This document shows, piece by piece, positions 16,982 to 26,256 of a stretch of DNA of 64,000 bases. Source of the stretch: Rhodobacteraceae bacterium HTCC2083 (GTDB lineage Bacteria; Pseudomonadota; Alphaproteobacteria; Rhodobacterales; Rhodobacteraceae). Each line of letters opens with the position of its first letter. Positions within the stretch are counted from its first letter, which is position 1. Below the pieces are notes generated by a model. The model was given only the letters and a program-made list of their open reading frames with translations, did not search any database and had not been told where the DNA came from. The translations under genes were made by a program, and so were the position numbers. Location of the stretch: contig DS995276.1 in the NCBI GenBank assembly GCA_000156115.1, forward strand, positions 1,968,476 to 2,032,475, given 5' to 3'.

Positions 16982-19141
16982 ATGTCGATAATTATAGTGA
17001 ACAACTCAGGGTTCGAAACTCAGAAGGTTAAAGATGGCAAGTATACCACCAACTATGATGGCAAGTATCCCGCGATAACAGACTGGGCTGTATCGGGCGT
17101 AAATGTAGGTGTTTATGATCCCAAGGCCGAAGATGCCATTGGAGGCATCCAAGGTGAGAATGTTGGATATCTCGAAGACAATTGGACGACGATTTCTCAA
17201 GTTCTTAGCGGGTACAAATATAACGCTGATGAACAGATAACGTTCTCCATCGACATTGGAGATCCTAATTATGCGACTGCCTCTAACTATAGATTGGAAA
17301 TTTTGGCAGGCAACACCGTCGTTGGTACGCTGAACGGCACTACTGATGGCACAGACGCGCTTTCCACAGCAACAGTGATAAGCAGCTCACCTAAGGTCGC
17401 CCTAAATGATTTAGCCGTGACAATACGGATCACCAAAACCAGTGGAGCTGGCCAAGAAATTCATATCGATAATGCGCAGGCCTCTTATGCTCTTCTATCT
17501 AACGGTATCGTAGAGGGAACCAATGCGGGCCAATCCATGGGTATCGGCTTTGTCGATACTGATGGCGACATCATCGACGGTACAGATGACAGTATTCAAG
17601 GCAACGGCGGTAACGATACCATCGACGCAGGCGCTGGGGACGACACCGTCGATGGAGGCACAGGCAACGATACCATCAACGCAGGCGTTGGGGACGACAC
17701 CGTCGATGGAGGCACAGGCAATGATACCATCAACGCAGGCGTTGGGGACGACACCGTCGATGGAGGCACAGGCAACGATATCATCAACGCAGGCGTTGGG
17801 GACGACACCGTCGATGGAGGCACAGGCAACGATATCATCCACGGTGGTAACGGTGCTGATACGATTGATGGTGGCACAGGCAACGATTTCATCAACGCAG
17901 GCGCTGGGAATGACTCCGTAGATGGAGGCACAGGCAACGATACCATCAACGCAGGCGCTGATAACGACACCATTGTTGCTTCGACGGACACTGACACGAT
18001 TGATGGCGGCGATGGCGCAGATACGTATACAGTGCTTGATTCGTCAACGATTGTTGATGTCACTGAGACTGTCACTGTCGTTGTTGATAACGATGGCGAC
18101 GGCACCGTTTTTAAGGCTATCGATTGCACCACGGATACGGTCACAAGCATTGAAACGTTCATTGCGGATGAAGCGCTCGCTGAAAACGATATCATTACGA
18201 TCAATGATACAGATATTGATGACGCTACGTTTGATCCAACAGGAACTCTGTTTGCGCGGTCAGAAATATCCAATCTAGACAACAACTCTGTAGGTACCTT
18301 TACGCTTCAAAGTGGGACGGTGATCAACTTTGGTCCAAACACTACGAATACTGGTCTGCCAGGTGTTGCTGATGGCATCTTACTTTCAACGATTCTGAAT
18401 AATAATGCGCCAGGTGTCAGTGGTACTGGTACGATCCAAATCACATCTGGTGACGAAAGCGGCACGGTTGGCCGTATCTCGTTTGAGAACTTTGAAACGA
18501 TCAACTTTGGACTTTTGTGTTTTGCCAGTGGCACGATGATCAAGACGATTGATGGCGAGCGTGCGATTGAAACGCTCACGGTCGGTGATCGTGTTCTGAC
18601 AATGGATGGGAATTACCAAGAGATCCGCTGGATCGACTCCCTTGGTTTGGACAGTATTGATCTGCAAATGAACCCGCGACTTAAGCCCATCATTATCCGT
18701 GCAGATGCGTTGGGCGCTGGGTTTCCTGAGCAAGACCTAATTGTATCCCCTCAACACCGTATCTTTGTGCGTTCCATGATTGCTGAGCGTATGTTTGATA
18801 CACGCGAAGTGTTGATCCCGGCCAACAAACTGCTGACCTTGGATGGCATCGATATCCTTGAACACAATCCTGATGGCGTAGAATACTGGCACATGCTGTT
18901 CGATGATCACCAGATTGTGTGGTCCAATGGCACACCATCGGAAAGCTTGTTCATAGGCCCCGAGGCTTTGAAGGCAGTCTCACCGGAAGGACGGTTGGAA
19001 ATCCAAACACTGTTCCCGGAGATTTGCGATCCTGATTTTCAGCCTAGACCTGCACGATTTATCCCTGAGAAAGGTAAGCTGATGAAAAAGCTTGCTCAGC
19101 GGCATCAGGCGAACAAAAAAGACATTGTTAACCGACACTGA
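16982..19141 (+). CDS. Large RTX calcium-binding protein with C-terminal Hint domain
   Basis: Protein of 719 aa without an N-terminal Sec signal, as expected for a type I secretion substrate. Residues 1-165 look like a beta-sandwich (VNNSGFETQKVKDG, ITDWAVSGVNVGVYDP). Residues of about 197-345 are RTX nonapeptides of the GGxGxDxxx type, built from a 54-base DNA repeat. A bridging beta region follows. From about residue 512 a Hint_2-type module begins (CFASGTMIKTIDGERAIETLTVGDRVLTM) and runs through SPQHRIFV and EYWHMLFDDHQIV. Hint folds can self-cleave, with the leading Cys as nucleophile, but activity in this family is not established. The type I exporter at 56148-58182 is a conceivable partner but is truncated. 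Confidence 0.85.
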   Translation: MSIIIVNNSGFETQKVKDGKYTTNYDGKYPAITDWAVSGVNVGVYDPKAEDAIGGIQGENVGYLEDNWTTISQVLSGYKYNADEQITFSIDIGDPNYATASNYRLEILAGNTVVGTLNGTTDGTDALSTATVISSSPKVALNDLAVTIRITKTSGAGQEIHIDNAQASYALLSNGIVEGTNAGQSMGIGFVDTDGDIIDGTDDSIQGNGGNDTIDAGAGDDTVDGGTGNDTINAGVGDDTVDGGTGNDTINAGVGDDTVDGGTGNDIINAGVGDDTVDGGTGNDIIHGGNGADTIDGGTGNDFINAGAGNDSVDGGTGNDTINAGADNDTIVASTDTDTIDGGDGADTYTVLDSSTIVDVTETVTVVVDNDGDGTVFKAIDCTTDTVTSIETFIADEALAENDIITINDTDIDDATFDPTGTLFARSEISNLDNNSVGTFTLQSGTVINFGPNTTNTGLPGVADGILLSTILNNNAPGVSGTGTIQITSGDESGTVGRISFENFETINFGLLCFASGTMIKTIDGERAIETLTVGDRVLTMDGNYQEIRWIDSLGLDSIDLQMNPRLKPIIIRADALGAGFPEQDLIVSPQHRIFVRSMIAERMFDTREVLIPANKLLTLDGIDILEHNPDGVEYWHMLFDDHQIVWSNGTPSESLFIGPEALKAVSPEGRLEIQTLFPEICDPDFQPRPARFIPEKGKLMKKLAQRHQANKKDIVNRH
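17627..17950 (+). repeat. 54 bp tandem repeat encoding RTX motifs
   Basis: Six consecutive 54 bp units start at 17627, 17681, 17735, 17789, 17843 and 17897. Units 1-4 and 6 are nearly identical; unit 5 is diverged. Each unit encodes two nine-residue calcium-binding repeats (AGVGDDTVD, GGTGNDTIN). Near-identity at DNA level implies recent expansion or homogenisation. Confidence 0.9.
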
Positions 19142-19279
19142 CTAAGGCGCTATGTGGGCTCGCATAATGGGCATACGGAGCGGTTTCCCACATGAAGTGC
19201 GTTCATTGAAGTGAACACAGTGAGTGCATTTCTTGAGGAGATGTGGCGAGCCATGTCATAACAAAAAAGGAGCCATTTG

Positions 19280-19396
19280 ATGATGGTCACAGTAGCAAAC
19301 GGTATCTTCGAGCAGCAGGACGCTGAAATCGCCGCATTTATTGATGGCATGTCTGCTGGTGACGTCAGCCTAGAAGAATTGGCGGGAAATATCTGA
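19280..19396 (+). CDS. Small ORF, 38 aa, unknown
   Basis: MMVTVANGIFEQQDAEIAAF-IDGMSAGDVSLEELAGNI. AAGGAG lies 6 bp upstream of the ATG, the best ribosome site in the area. It is 138 bp after the RTX-Hint gene on the same strand. The acidic, helix-prone composition ending in LEELAGN recalls leader regions of processed peptides, but no family is recognised. Directly after the stop another frame stays open for 23 codons (from SEPNRPPEVIQE), so the gene may be frameshifted and originally about 62 aa. The IS66 remnant begins soon after. Confidence 0.4.
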   Translation: MMVTVANGIFEQQDAEIAAFIDGMSAGDVSLEELAGNI

Positions 19397-19565
19397 GCCA
19401 AACCGTCCGCCTGAAGTCATTCAAGAGATTGAGGTCAAGGGTAAAAGTTACTTAGCAGGCCGCTGAAAAACTGCAACGCCGTGGCGCTTGCGCCAAAACA
19501 GGTTGATTTTTTAGATCTCTCGTCGAGCTGATGAGAGCTGCTGTAAACATCAACGCTGCCGCTAA

Positions 19566-21249
19566 TCAAGCGGCGTTTTCTGCCTCAGCGTCACACTCAG
19601 ATGCGTCAATCATGTACTGATACGCCCACGGTAGCAACTCTGCAATACGGCTTGCTAGATGATCCTGGATGCGTTCGAGGACCCAAGCCAGCCAGGCTTC
19701 TGGGTTTACCTTGTTCATCTTGGCGGTCTCGATGAGGTTATAAGCAATTGCTGCAAATTTACCGCCCGCTTCTGATCCCATGAATAGATAGTTCTTACGT
19801 CCAACGGCCACAGGGCGCACTGCGTTCTCAGCTGTGTTGTGGTCCAACTCAAGAAAGCCGTTGTCGAGATAGGGCCGCGCCTTTGGCAGACGTGCAAGCG
19901 CATATTTAATCGCCTTTACCAGCGGCGTCTTGCTGGAGATCTTACCCAGTTGCTCTTTGAAACAGGCTTCTAGGTCGTCAACGATCAGCTTGGCGTATTC
20001 CTGAGGCAGGGCCACGCGCTCCGCAGCCGGTAGGAACCGCGCTTGTGTCTCAACATCATAGAACTTTTTAATCCGCAGCACAGCTTCGCCTGCCAGAGGC
20101 AGCTATGTGCTTTTATAAAGATCAAAGAGCTCACGCCGCACATGCGCCATGCAGGCCATCTCTTTGATGCGTCCCGTTCGGTACGCTTCATTATACCCAG
20201 CATAGGCGTCCGCATGAGCAAAGCCCTCGTGGGTCGCGAGATGCTGACTGGGATGTTTAGCCCCTCGGCTGGTGGAGAATTGGTACCACACCGCGGGGTG
20301 TACTCCGCTGGCCCAAGTATCTTCTTTTCTGGCCTAGACCCACAACCGTGCGGTTTTAGTCTTGTTCTTACCACAGCCATTGCCCTTCTGGAGCAGCTTG
20401 ACCGTTGTATCATCCATGAAGATCGCCTGCGCCTCAAACACATGATCGCGGATCGCATCTGAAACGTGTTTTAGCTGTTTGGTGCATTTGCCGACCCATC
20501 CCGCCATGAGTGCACCGCTCAAATCTATACCCTCATTGGCGAACATCTGGGACTGGCGATAGAGCGGAAGATGATAGCCGTATTTGCAGCACAGGATGTG
20601 GGCGATCAGCGCGGGGCCGACAAAACTCTTAGGAATGGGGCGGTTTGGCATCTCGGCCTGCACAACCTTCTCACAACAGGTGCAGGCCAGACGCGGGCGG
20701 CCAATTCGGTTCACGATTTAATGGCCCGGCACATACTCCAATACTCCCATCACATCTGTTCCCAGCACTTTGAAGCTGCCATCACAGTCGGCGCAAGCAT
20801 CACTGGGGGTGATGGTCTTCACAACACGCTTCAGCCCCTTTGGGAAAGGTTTGCGCTTGCGCGGTGTGGCTTGACCTGAGCGTCAGGGGACGCGTCCTCA
20901 TCATCCGTCTCAGCGGCTTGTTCGATTTCCATCTCTTCAAGGATCAACTCCAGCGCCAGCTGCGTGCTGTTTTCTGACTTTGAGCTAAAACGGTGTTTTT
21001 TGTGCCCGTGAAATTGCAGGCGCAGATCTGCGATGATAGTGTCTCTGTTCTGGATGGCGCGCGCATGGGCCGCGCGCTCAGCACTGCTCCCATCTCGTGC
21101 TTGAGGCCCTTTTGCGCCGTCGCATGGTCAAGGGATGCCCCGAGAAATTCTTGCTTCAGACCTGACAATTCTGCTGCTTGCGCGGCGAATAACGCCTCCA
21201 CTTCACGGGGCAGATCAGCCAGATTTGGAGGGGTCTTACCCATACTCAT
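19566..21249 (-). pseudogene. IS66 transposase (TnpC/large ORF), multiply broken
   Basis: Fragments of one IS66-type transposase lie in order on the minus strand. The N-terminus from 21249 is MSMGKTPPNLADLPREVEAL, which soon runs out of frame. A middle piece to 20334 contains RPRLACTCCEKVVQAEMPNRPIPKSF and stops at a TAG after TARLWV. A piece at 20103-20291 has HADAYAGYNEAYRTGRIKEMACMAHVRRELF. The C-terminal piece to 19566 has LELDHNTAENAVRPVAVGRKNYLFMGSEAGG and the usual ending. At least three lesions separate them, so the element is dead. The remnant of TnpB and TnpA lies upstream. Confidence 0.9.
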
Positions 21250-21312
21250 TTATACCAAAATATGGACATTATGGGAATCCCAAAAGGACATAAACAGCAA
21301 CAAAATATGCCA

Positions 21313-21636
21313 TTACCTCACCATGGAAGGCCACCATGTCTTCTGTACAATACGCCAGCTAATGCCCTCCATCAGCATCGCAAGTTGGGCGCGGCTCAAG
21401 CTGATTTTACCCCCGCGCGCTGCGGGCCACACGAAACGGCTGCGCTCCAGACGCTTGGTAGACAACCACGCAACCTGGCCGTTCCACCAGATTATTTTAA
21501 TCTGATCGCCGCGCCGACCTCTGAACAAAAACAGACGACCAGAATAAGGATCACCCGCCAGAACCTGCTCGGCCTGAGCCGCCAGGCCGTTGAAGCCGCT
21601 CCGCATATCCGTCACACCCGCCAGTACGGGGATCAT
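21313..21636 (-). CDS. tnpB: IS66 accessory protein TnpB
   Basis: 107 aa, the only open frame left intact in the IS66 element. It reads MIPVLAGVTDMRSGFNGLAAQAE, LFLFRGRRGDQIKIIWWNGQ, KRLERSRFVWP and MLMEGISWR, all hallmarks of the IS66 Orf2/TnpB protein. The N-terminus is about ten residues shorter than usual between PV and VTDMR. Its ATG overlaps the expected TGA of tnpA. With tnpA and tnpC broken, the element cannot move by itself. Confidence 0.88.
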   Translation of the reverse strand: MIPVLAGVTDMRSGFNGLAAQAEQVLAGDPYSGRLFLFRGRRGDQIKIIWWNGQVAWLSTKRLERSRFVWPAARGGKISLSRAQLAMLMEGISWRIVQKTWWPSMVR

Positions 21637-21991
21637 GCTGCCAGCCCTTTCGGCAGTTCCAGAACAAAGCCAGTGTCCTGAGGCTTAGCTTGCGGCCATT
21701 CTCAAGCGTGATCTCAATATGAGCGACAGGTGGGGTGCTGGGGACGAATGACGCAGATGTGTCAGCTCTATCCACGTCGGGAATCTCTACGTGAGTGAAC
21801 GTAGAGACCGCGACATTATCAGGCTGAAACTGCCCATCACTGCGCCACGCATATATTCAATTTTCCGGTACGCCGTGCTTCTTTGCCACCATTGGAACGC
21901 TGACGCCGTCAGCACTGCTTTGCGCTGCAAGCTTACGTTTGAAATCATCCGTGTATCTGGAACCACGACCGTGCTTAACTTTGCTCATCAT
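21633..21991 (-). pseudogene. tnpA: IS66 accessory protein TnpA, stop codon and frameshift
   Basis: From the ATG at 21991: MMSKVKHGRGSRYTDDFKRK, then KKHGVPEN, a TGA, and IYAWRSDGQ in the same frame. Further on IEITLENGRKLSL shifts frame and continues as DTGFVLELPKGLAA before the stop at 21633, which overlaps the tnpB start. It is the small DNA-binding ORF of IS66 elements, with two lesions. Confidence 0.8.
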
Positions 21992-22098
21992 CAAAACCCT
22001 CATATCACGCCAGCATAAACGCCAGCTTCGCGCAATAATCGCAGATCAAATCAGGCCAAAATAGAGGGTGTTCCCTGTATGTTTACGCTCTTCCTGAT

Positions 22099-22500
22099 AT
22101 GCCGCAAGATGTGAAAGCGGTTTTCGCGACCTATCCTGTTGCGGCACAAGCCAAGTTCAACGCCCTGCGCGAGGTCATTTTCGAAGAGGCCGCGCGCCTT
22201 GAAGTTGGTGCGTTGCATGAGACGTTGAAGTGGGGCGAGCCAGCGTATCTCACACCCAAGAGCAAAGCGGGCAGTACGATACGAATGGCGTGGAAGGAGA
22301 AGTTTCCGAACCAATGCACGCTTTTCTTCAACTGCAATACGGATTTGGTGGAACGGATGCGCGAGGCCTTCCCGAGTGAATTTCACTACTCAGGTAATAG
22401 GGCCGTATCGCTTGATCTCGCCACCGACGTGCCAGAGTTCCCGACACGCGCATTGATGGCGATGGCACTGACCTATCATCGGAATCGCGCTGCGCAATAG
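22099..22500 (+). CDS. DUF1801-domain protein
   Basis: Small cytoplasmic protein of 133 aa. VKAVFATYPVAAQAKFNALREVIFEEA and ALHETLKWGEPAYLT are characteristic of DUF1801 proteins (YdhG-like fold). The function is unknown in the family, with a possible iron-related role suggested by the fold. It starts about 110 bp beyond the IS66 remnant and converges on metK, sharing a bidirectional terminator. Confidence 0.8.
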   Translation: MPQDVKAVFATYPVAAQAKFNALREVIFEEAARLEVGALHETLKWGEPAYLTPKSKAGSTIRMAWKEKFPNQCTLFFNCNTDLVERMREAFPSEFHYSGNRAVSLDLATDVPEFPTRALMAMALTYHRNRAAQ

Positions 22501-22517
22501 GTTGCTTTACAATGCAA

Positions 22518-22552
22518 AATGCCCCGCGCTGCGCGTGACGGGGCATTCTCTT
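22518..22552. terminator. Bidirectional terminator between the DUF1801 gene and metK
   Basis: A perfect 9 bp stem AATGCCCCG / CGGGGCATT with a 12 nt loop stands between two converging genes. The plus side is followed by CTCTTG and the minus side by TTTTG, so it can serve both. Confidence 0.8.
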
Positions 22553-22570
22553 GTTGTTCGAGTGCGAGTT

Positions 22571-23752
22571 TTAAACAGCCGCTTTAAGCGCCTCACCCAA
22601 ATCGGTCTTCTCCCAAGAGAAACCACCATCTGCATCAGGCTCACGACCGAAATGACCATAGGCTGCCGTACGCTCATAAATTGGACGGTTCATTTGCAGA
22701 TGCTCACGAATGCCGCGAGGGGTGAGATCCATGCACTTCTCAATCGCTTTTTCGATCGCTGTTTCATGCACTTGGCCCGTACCAAACGTGTCGCAATAGA
22801 TCGACAGTGGCTTGGACACGCCAATCGCGTAAGAGAGCTGGATTGTGCAGCGTTCAGCCATGCCAGCCGCAACAACGTTCTTCGCGAGGTAGCGTGCGGC
22901 ATAAGCTGCGGAGCGGTCAACCTTGGTCGGATCTTTGCCAGAGAATGCACCACCACCATGTGGCGCGGCACCACCATATGTGTCTACGATGATCTTGCGC
23001 CCTGTGAGGCCTGCATCGCCATCAGGTCCGCCGATTACGAATGTACCTGTCGGGTTGACCCACCACTCGGTCGCCTCTGTGATCCAGCCAGATGGCAGGA
23101 CTTCGCGGATGTATGGCTCCACGATGGCGCGGATGTCGTCGGACGTTTGATCCTCATCGCGGTGCTGCGTGGATAAAACGATAGAGGACACGCCAACGGG
23201 TTTGCCAGCTTCATAAACCACAGACAGCTGGGACTTCGCATCTGGACGTAATGTCGGCTCTGTGCCGTCTTTGCGCACTTCCGCAAGACGGCGCAGGATC
23301 GCGTGGGAATATTGAATGGGCGCAGGCATAAGGGCGTCCGTCTCATTCGTCGCGTAGCCGAACATGATGCCCTGATCACCAGCGCCTTCATCCTTGTCAG
23401 CGTTTGAATCAACGCCCTGTGCGATATGCGCGGATTGCTCGTGCAGCAGGTTGGTGACCTTGCAGGTCGCGTGGTGGAACTTGTCCTGTTCGTAGCCCAC
23501 ATCTTTGATGCAAGCGCGCGCGATTTCTTCGATCTTGCCCATGTATTCTTTGAGCTTGGATTGATCGGCTAGCCCCACTTCACCACCAATGACGACGCGG
23601 TTGGTCGTGGCGAAAGTTTCTGCAGCAACGCGTGCTTCGGGCTCCTCTGTAAGGAACGCATCGAGAACGGCGTCGGAAATGCGATCGCAAATTTTATCAG
23701 GATGCCCTTCAGAGACGGACTCCGAGGTGAAGGTGTAATTTTGGCGTGTCAA
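22571..23752 (-). CDS. metK: S-adenosylmethionine synthetase
   Basis: Makes S-adenosylmethionine from methionine and ATP in the cytoplasm; 393 aa, the normal length. Motifs include [19 protein letters not shown] near residue 16, [12 protein letters not shown] near 122, and [22 protein letters not shown] with the P-loop lysine. The start is TTG at 23752: no in-frame ATG fits [12 protein letters not shown], and the GGAG of the riboswitch expression platform lies 8 bp upstream. Translation is thus controlled by the SAM/SAH riboswitch. It is convergent with the DUF1801 gene. Confidence 0.97.
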   Translation of the reverse strand: MTRQNYTFTSESVSEGHPDKICDRISDAVLDAFLTEEPEARVAAETFATTNRVVIGGEVGLADQSKLKEYMGKIEEIARACIKDVGYEQDKFHHATCKVTNLLHEQSAHIAQGVDSNADKDEGAGDQGIMFGYATNETDALMPAPIQYSHAILRRLAEVRKDGTEPTLRPDAKSQLSVVYEAGKPVGVSSIVLSTQHRDEDQTSDDIRAIVEPYIREVLPSGWITEATEWWVNPTGTFVIGGPDGDAGLTGRKIIVDTYGGAAPHGGGAFSGKDPTKVDRSAAYAARYLAKNVVAAGMAERCTIQLSYAIGVSKPLSIYCDTFGTGQVHETAIEKAIEKCMDLTPRGIREHLQMNRPIYERTAAYGHFGREPDADGGFSWEKTDLGEALKAAV

Positions 23753-23758
23753 GGATAG

Positions 23759-23802
23759 TGCTCCAGTAAGATTTTTCCACCACGTCAGGAAGCCGTTGTG
23801 GC
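23759..23802 (-). promoter_or_regulatory. SAM/SAH riboswitch upstream of metK
   Basis: On the minus strand the sequence begins GCCACAACGGCTTCCTGACG, continues through a short A/T linker and ends ACTGGAGCA. This matches the compact SAM/SAH aptamer known from Rhodobacterales metK leaders. GCCAC pairs with GTGG(T), and the 3' end carrying the GGAG Shine-Dalgarno forms the pseudoknot that hides it when ligand is bound. Distance to the TTG start is 8 bp. It gives feedback repression of metK translation. Confidence 0.9.
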
Positions 23803-23839
23803 AGTCTTTAGTTCGACTTAGATCTGCTTGATCCGTGCG

Positions 23840-25300
23840 TCAACGTTTCGGAGATCGGTAAGGCAAAAGTGTGACACAAAAGAGAGCGATTAGGATCAAG
23901 AGCGCAGGTATGTCTGCGAAACGTGCATAAAGGGTTGGTGCAAAGCGCGGTGGCAGCGTCGCGTCCAAATATCCGCTTTCGCCAAGCGCCAAACTCCTCA
24001 AGATCTGCCCATTGGCATCGATTGAAGCGGTGATTCCCGTATTAGCACTGCGCAGCAGTGGCAGACCTTGCTCGATCGCGCGAAATTGCGCTTGCGCGAG
24101 ATGTTGGTAAGGCCCCGACCACGTGCCGAACCAGGCATCATTGGTGACATGCAATAAGAACCGCGGTCGCCCGTCAACACTGGTCATTTGATGTGGGAAA
24201 ACAGCCTCGTAGCAAATCAGGGCCAAGGCCTTACCGATTGGGCCGAGATCCATCAGCGCAGGGCCTGCGCCGGGGGTGAAGCCGCCATAAGTTTCCGTCA
24301 AAACACCCATGCCAAGCGTGCTGAGCATTGCTTTCAAGGGTAGAAATTCTCCAAAAGGCACAAGGTGATGTTTGTCATAGATCTGGCCAATCCGACCCGC
24401 TTCATCGAGCAACGCGAGGCTGTTGTAAGCGCGCAGCCCCTCGTATCTTTGAGCGCCGATTAGAACGGGTACGCCTGCGGCGGCGTCTTTAATCAGCTCC
24501 AAGGCTTGGTCTGCATCATTGAGCCAGGTTGGCAAAGACGTCTCCGGCCAAACGACTAAATCGGGGTGTGGCGCGGCTGCGGTGGCGAGTGTGAGGCGGC
24601 GAAAGAAAATGAATGCATAGTCAGGGTCCCATTTTTGATGTTGTGGCGCATTGGGTTGGGTGAGCCGGATGATCGGCGCATCATCGGCCTGTGGCGGCGT
24701 GTCGCCAAGACGCATCAACCCCAAGCCTGCTAAACCAAGCAAGCCCGCAAGTCCCAGCGCGCTTCCAAGGCGTAGTCCGATGAAAACGGGTAAAGCCGCA
24801 AGCGCCAGAGTGAGCGCACCAAGTCCGTGAGGGCCGACCCACGCTGCAATCTGCGCGACGGGCGTGTCGACCCAAGCGTAGGCACTCAATCCCCATGGAA
24901 ATCCCGAGAACAAGACGCTGCGCGCATATTCTGCAAGGGGCCAAAGGGCCAATATGGTGACAGGTTTTCCGAGCTTGGCAGCCCCCCAGAAAGGCATAGC
25001 CCAAAACAAGGCAAGTCCGCTGGCCATGAGAACCAATGCAAACGGGGCCATCCACGCAGTGGCCGCAAAATCAACGAGAAAGGGTTCGACGATCCAGATC
25101 AGCGAGGTTGCGAAATAGCTCGCGCCAATACTCCATCCCGTCCAAAACGCGCGGAGGGGCGTTTCACTGATGCGCAGCAACCAAACCGAGAGGGCAAAAC
25201 CAAGCATAACGCCGGGCCAGATACCAAGCGGTGCTTGCGCACTTGTAAAGCTGAGGCCTGCAAGAACACAAAACGCAAAATGCTTGCGGCGCGGGCTCAT
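23840..25300 (-). CDS. lnt: Apolipoprotein N-acyltransferase
   Basis: Inner-membrane enzyme of 486 aa that adds the third acyl chain to lipoproteins. The first 200 residues hold several membrane spans (LIWIVEPFLVDFAATAWMAPFALVLMASGLALF). The nitrilase-like periplasmic domain carries the triad: Glu in VVWPETSLP near 250, Lys in YDKHHLVPFGEFLPL near 310 and Cys in LICYEAVFPHQ near 361. It is last of the co-directional set phoH, ybeY, corC, lnt, a conserved alphaproteobacterial order. It starts four bases after the corC stop. Confidence 0.95.
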   Translation of the reverse strand: MSPRRKHFAFCVLAGLSFTSAQAPLGIWPGVMLGFALSVWLLRISETPLRAFWTGWSIGASYFATSLIWIVEPFLVDFAATAWMAPFALVLMASGLALFWAMPFWGAAKLGKPVTILALWPLAEYARSVLFSGFPWGLSAYAWVDTPVAQIAAWVGPHGLGALTLALAALPVFIGLRLGSALGLAGLLGLAGLGLMRLGDTPPQADDAPIIRLTQPNAPQHQKWDPDYAFIFFRRLTLATAAAPHPDLVVWPETSLPTWLNDADQALELIKDAAAGVPVLIGAQRYEGLRAYNSLALLDEAGRIGQIYDKHHLVPFGEFLPLKAMLSTLGMGVLTETYGGFTPGAGPALMDLGPIGKALALICYEAVFPHQMTSVDGRPRFLLHVTNDAWFGTWSGPYQHLAQAQFRAIEQGLPLLRSANTGITASIDANGQILRSLALGESGYLDATLPPRFAPTLYARFADIPALLILIALFCVTLLPYRSPKR

Positions 25301-25303
25301 GGT

Positions 25304-26206
25304 TTATTCGGCTGGAGGCGGTGCAAGGCGCACGCGCAGACGCTTGATGCGGCGCGGATCAGCGTCGATCACTTCGAATTCATATCCCGCAGGGTGACGC
25401 ACGACTTCGCCGCGCGCGGGCACGTGACCTGCGAGCATGAAGACCAGACCGCCAAGGGTTTCTATCTCTTCCGCGTCGATCTCATCATCCTCAGTGAGGT
25501 GAAGGCCGATAGCATCTTCGAATTCATCCAAGGGCGCTTTGGCTTGTGCCAGATACTGGCCTGACTTTTCTAAAGTCCACAGCTCAGCCTCTTCGGTGTC
25601 GTGTTCATCTTCGATTTCGCCGATGACCTGTTCGATGAGGTCCTCAATCGTCACCAAACCATCAACGCCACCATATTCGTCAATTACCAGCGCCATATGC
25701 CGCCGCTCTGTCTGCATTTTGGTCAGCAAAATCCCGATTGGCATGGAAGGGGGCACGTAAAGCAAGGGCCGTAACATAGCTTGCAAATCAAAAGCTGTAT
25801 CTTCGCTATTAAAGCCGTGCAGCAGCGCGAAATCTTTCAAATGTGCAAACCCTAGCGGGGTATCGAGCGTGCCATTGTAAACGGGCAAACGGGTTAAGCC
25901 GCTATCTTTGAAAACCTCAAGCAACTCTTCTTTACTCGCGCTCAGCGGAACACAGGTGATGTCGCCTTTCGGAATGGCGACGTCTTCGATCCGCATGCGG
26001 CGAAGATTGATCATGCCATGGGGCTGCGCGCGCGGAGTGTTTGGGATTGTAGCAGGCACTGGTGCGCCGCCGTCTTGCGATGGGCTAAGCGCAGAGATCA
26101 CGCGTGAAAAGAAGCCTGTCTCGTTTGGAGCGGTGCCTTGTGTGTGCTCGTCGTCACTTTGATGCGCGCTCTGCGCTGCGATAGAGGAGCCGTCTTTGTC
26201 GCCCAT
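25304..26206 (-). CDS. CBS-pair/CorC_HlyC protein (CorC-like)
   Basis: Cytoplasmic protein of 300 aa. A pair of CBS domains spans about residues 75-200 (MRRIEDVAIP-type start: MRIEDVAIPKGDITCVPL, then LVIDEYGGVDGLVTIEDLIEQVIGEIEDEHD). The C-terminal CorC_HlyC domain (TLGGLVFMLAGHVPARGEVV, YEFEVIDADPRRIKRLRV) follows. Such proteins affect Mg/Co homeostasis or help envelope maintenance; the old name hemolysin C is misleading. It sits between ybeY and lnt in the conserved cluster. Confidence 0.9.
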   Translation of the reverse strand: MGDKDGSSIAAQSAHQSDDEHTQGTAPNETGFFSRVISALSPSQDGGAPVPATIPNTPRAQPHGMINLRRMRIEDVAIPKGDITCVPLSASKEELLEVFKDSGLTRLPVYNGTLDTPLGFAHLKDFALLHGFNSEDTAFDLQAMLRPLLYVPPSMPIGILLTKMQTERRHMALVIDEYGGVDGLVTIEDLIEQVIGEIEDEHDTEEAELWTLEKSGQYLAQAKAPLDEFEDAIGLHLTEDDEIDAEEIETLGGLVFMLAGHVPARGEVVRHPAGYEFEVIDADPRRIKRLRVRLAPPPAE

Positions 26207-26256
26207 GGCGCGCTGTAATCCTTGTGTGATAGTGGCGCTCTATGCGCCGAATGATG

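Noticed and set aside
17627-17950. Regularly spaced repeat resembling a CRISPR array
   Set aside because: The units are directly adjacent with no unique spacers, in frame within the RTX gene, and encode calcium-binding motifs.
17596-18285. Long minus-strand open frame of 229 codons
   Set aside because: It is the shadow of the RTX repeats; its Ser/Val/Pro repeats mirror the plus-strand 54 bp units and no ribosome site is present.
19450-22030. Complete active IS66 element
   Set aside because: tnpA and tnpC carry stops and frameshifts and I could not match terminal repeats.
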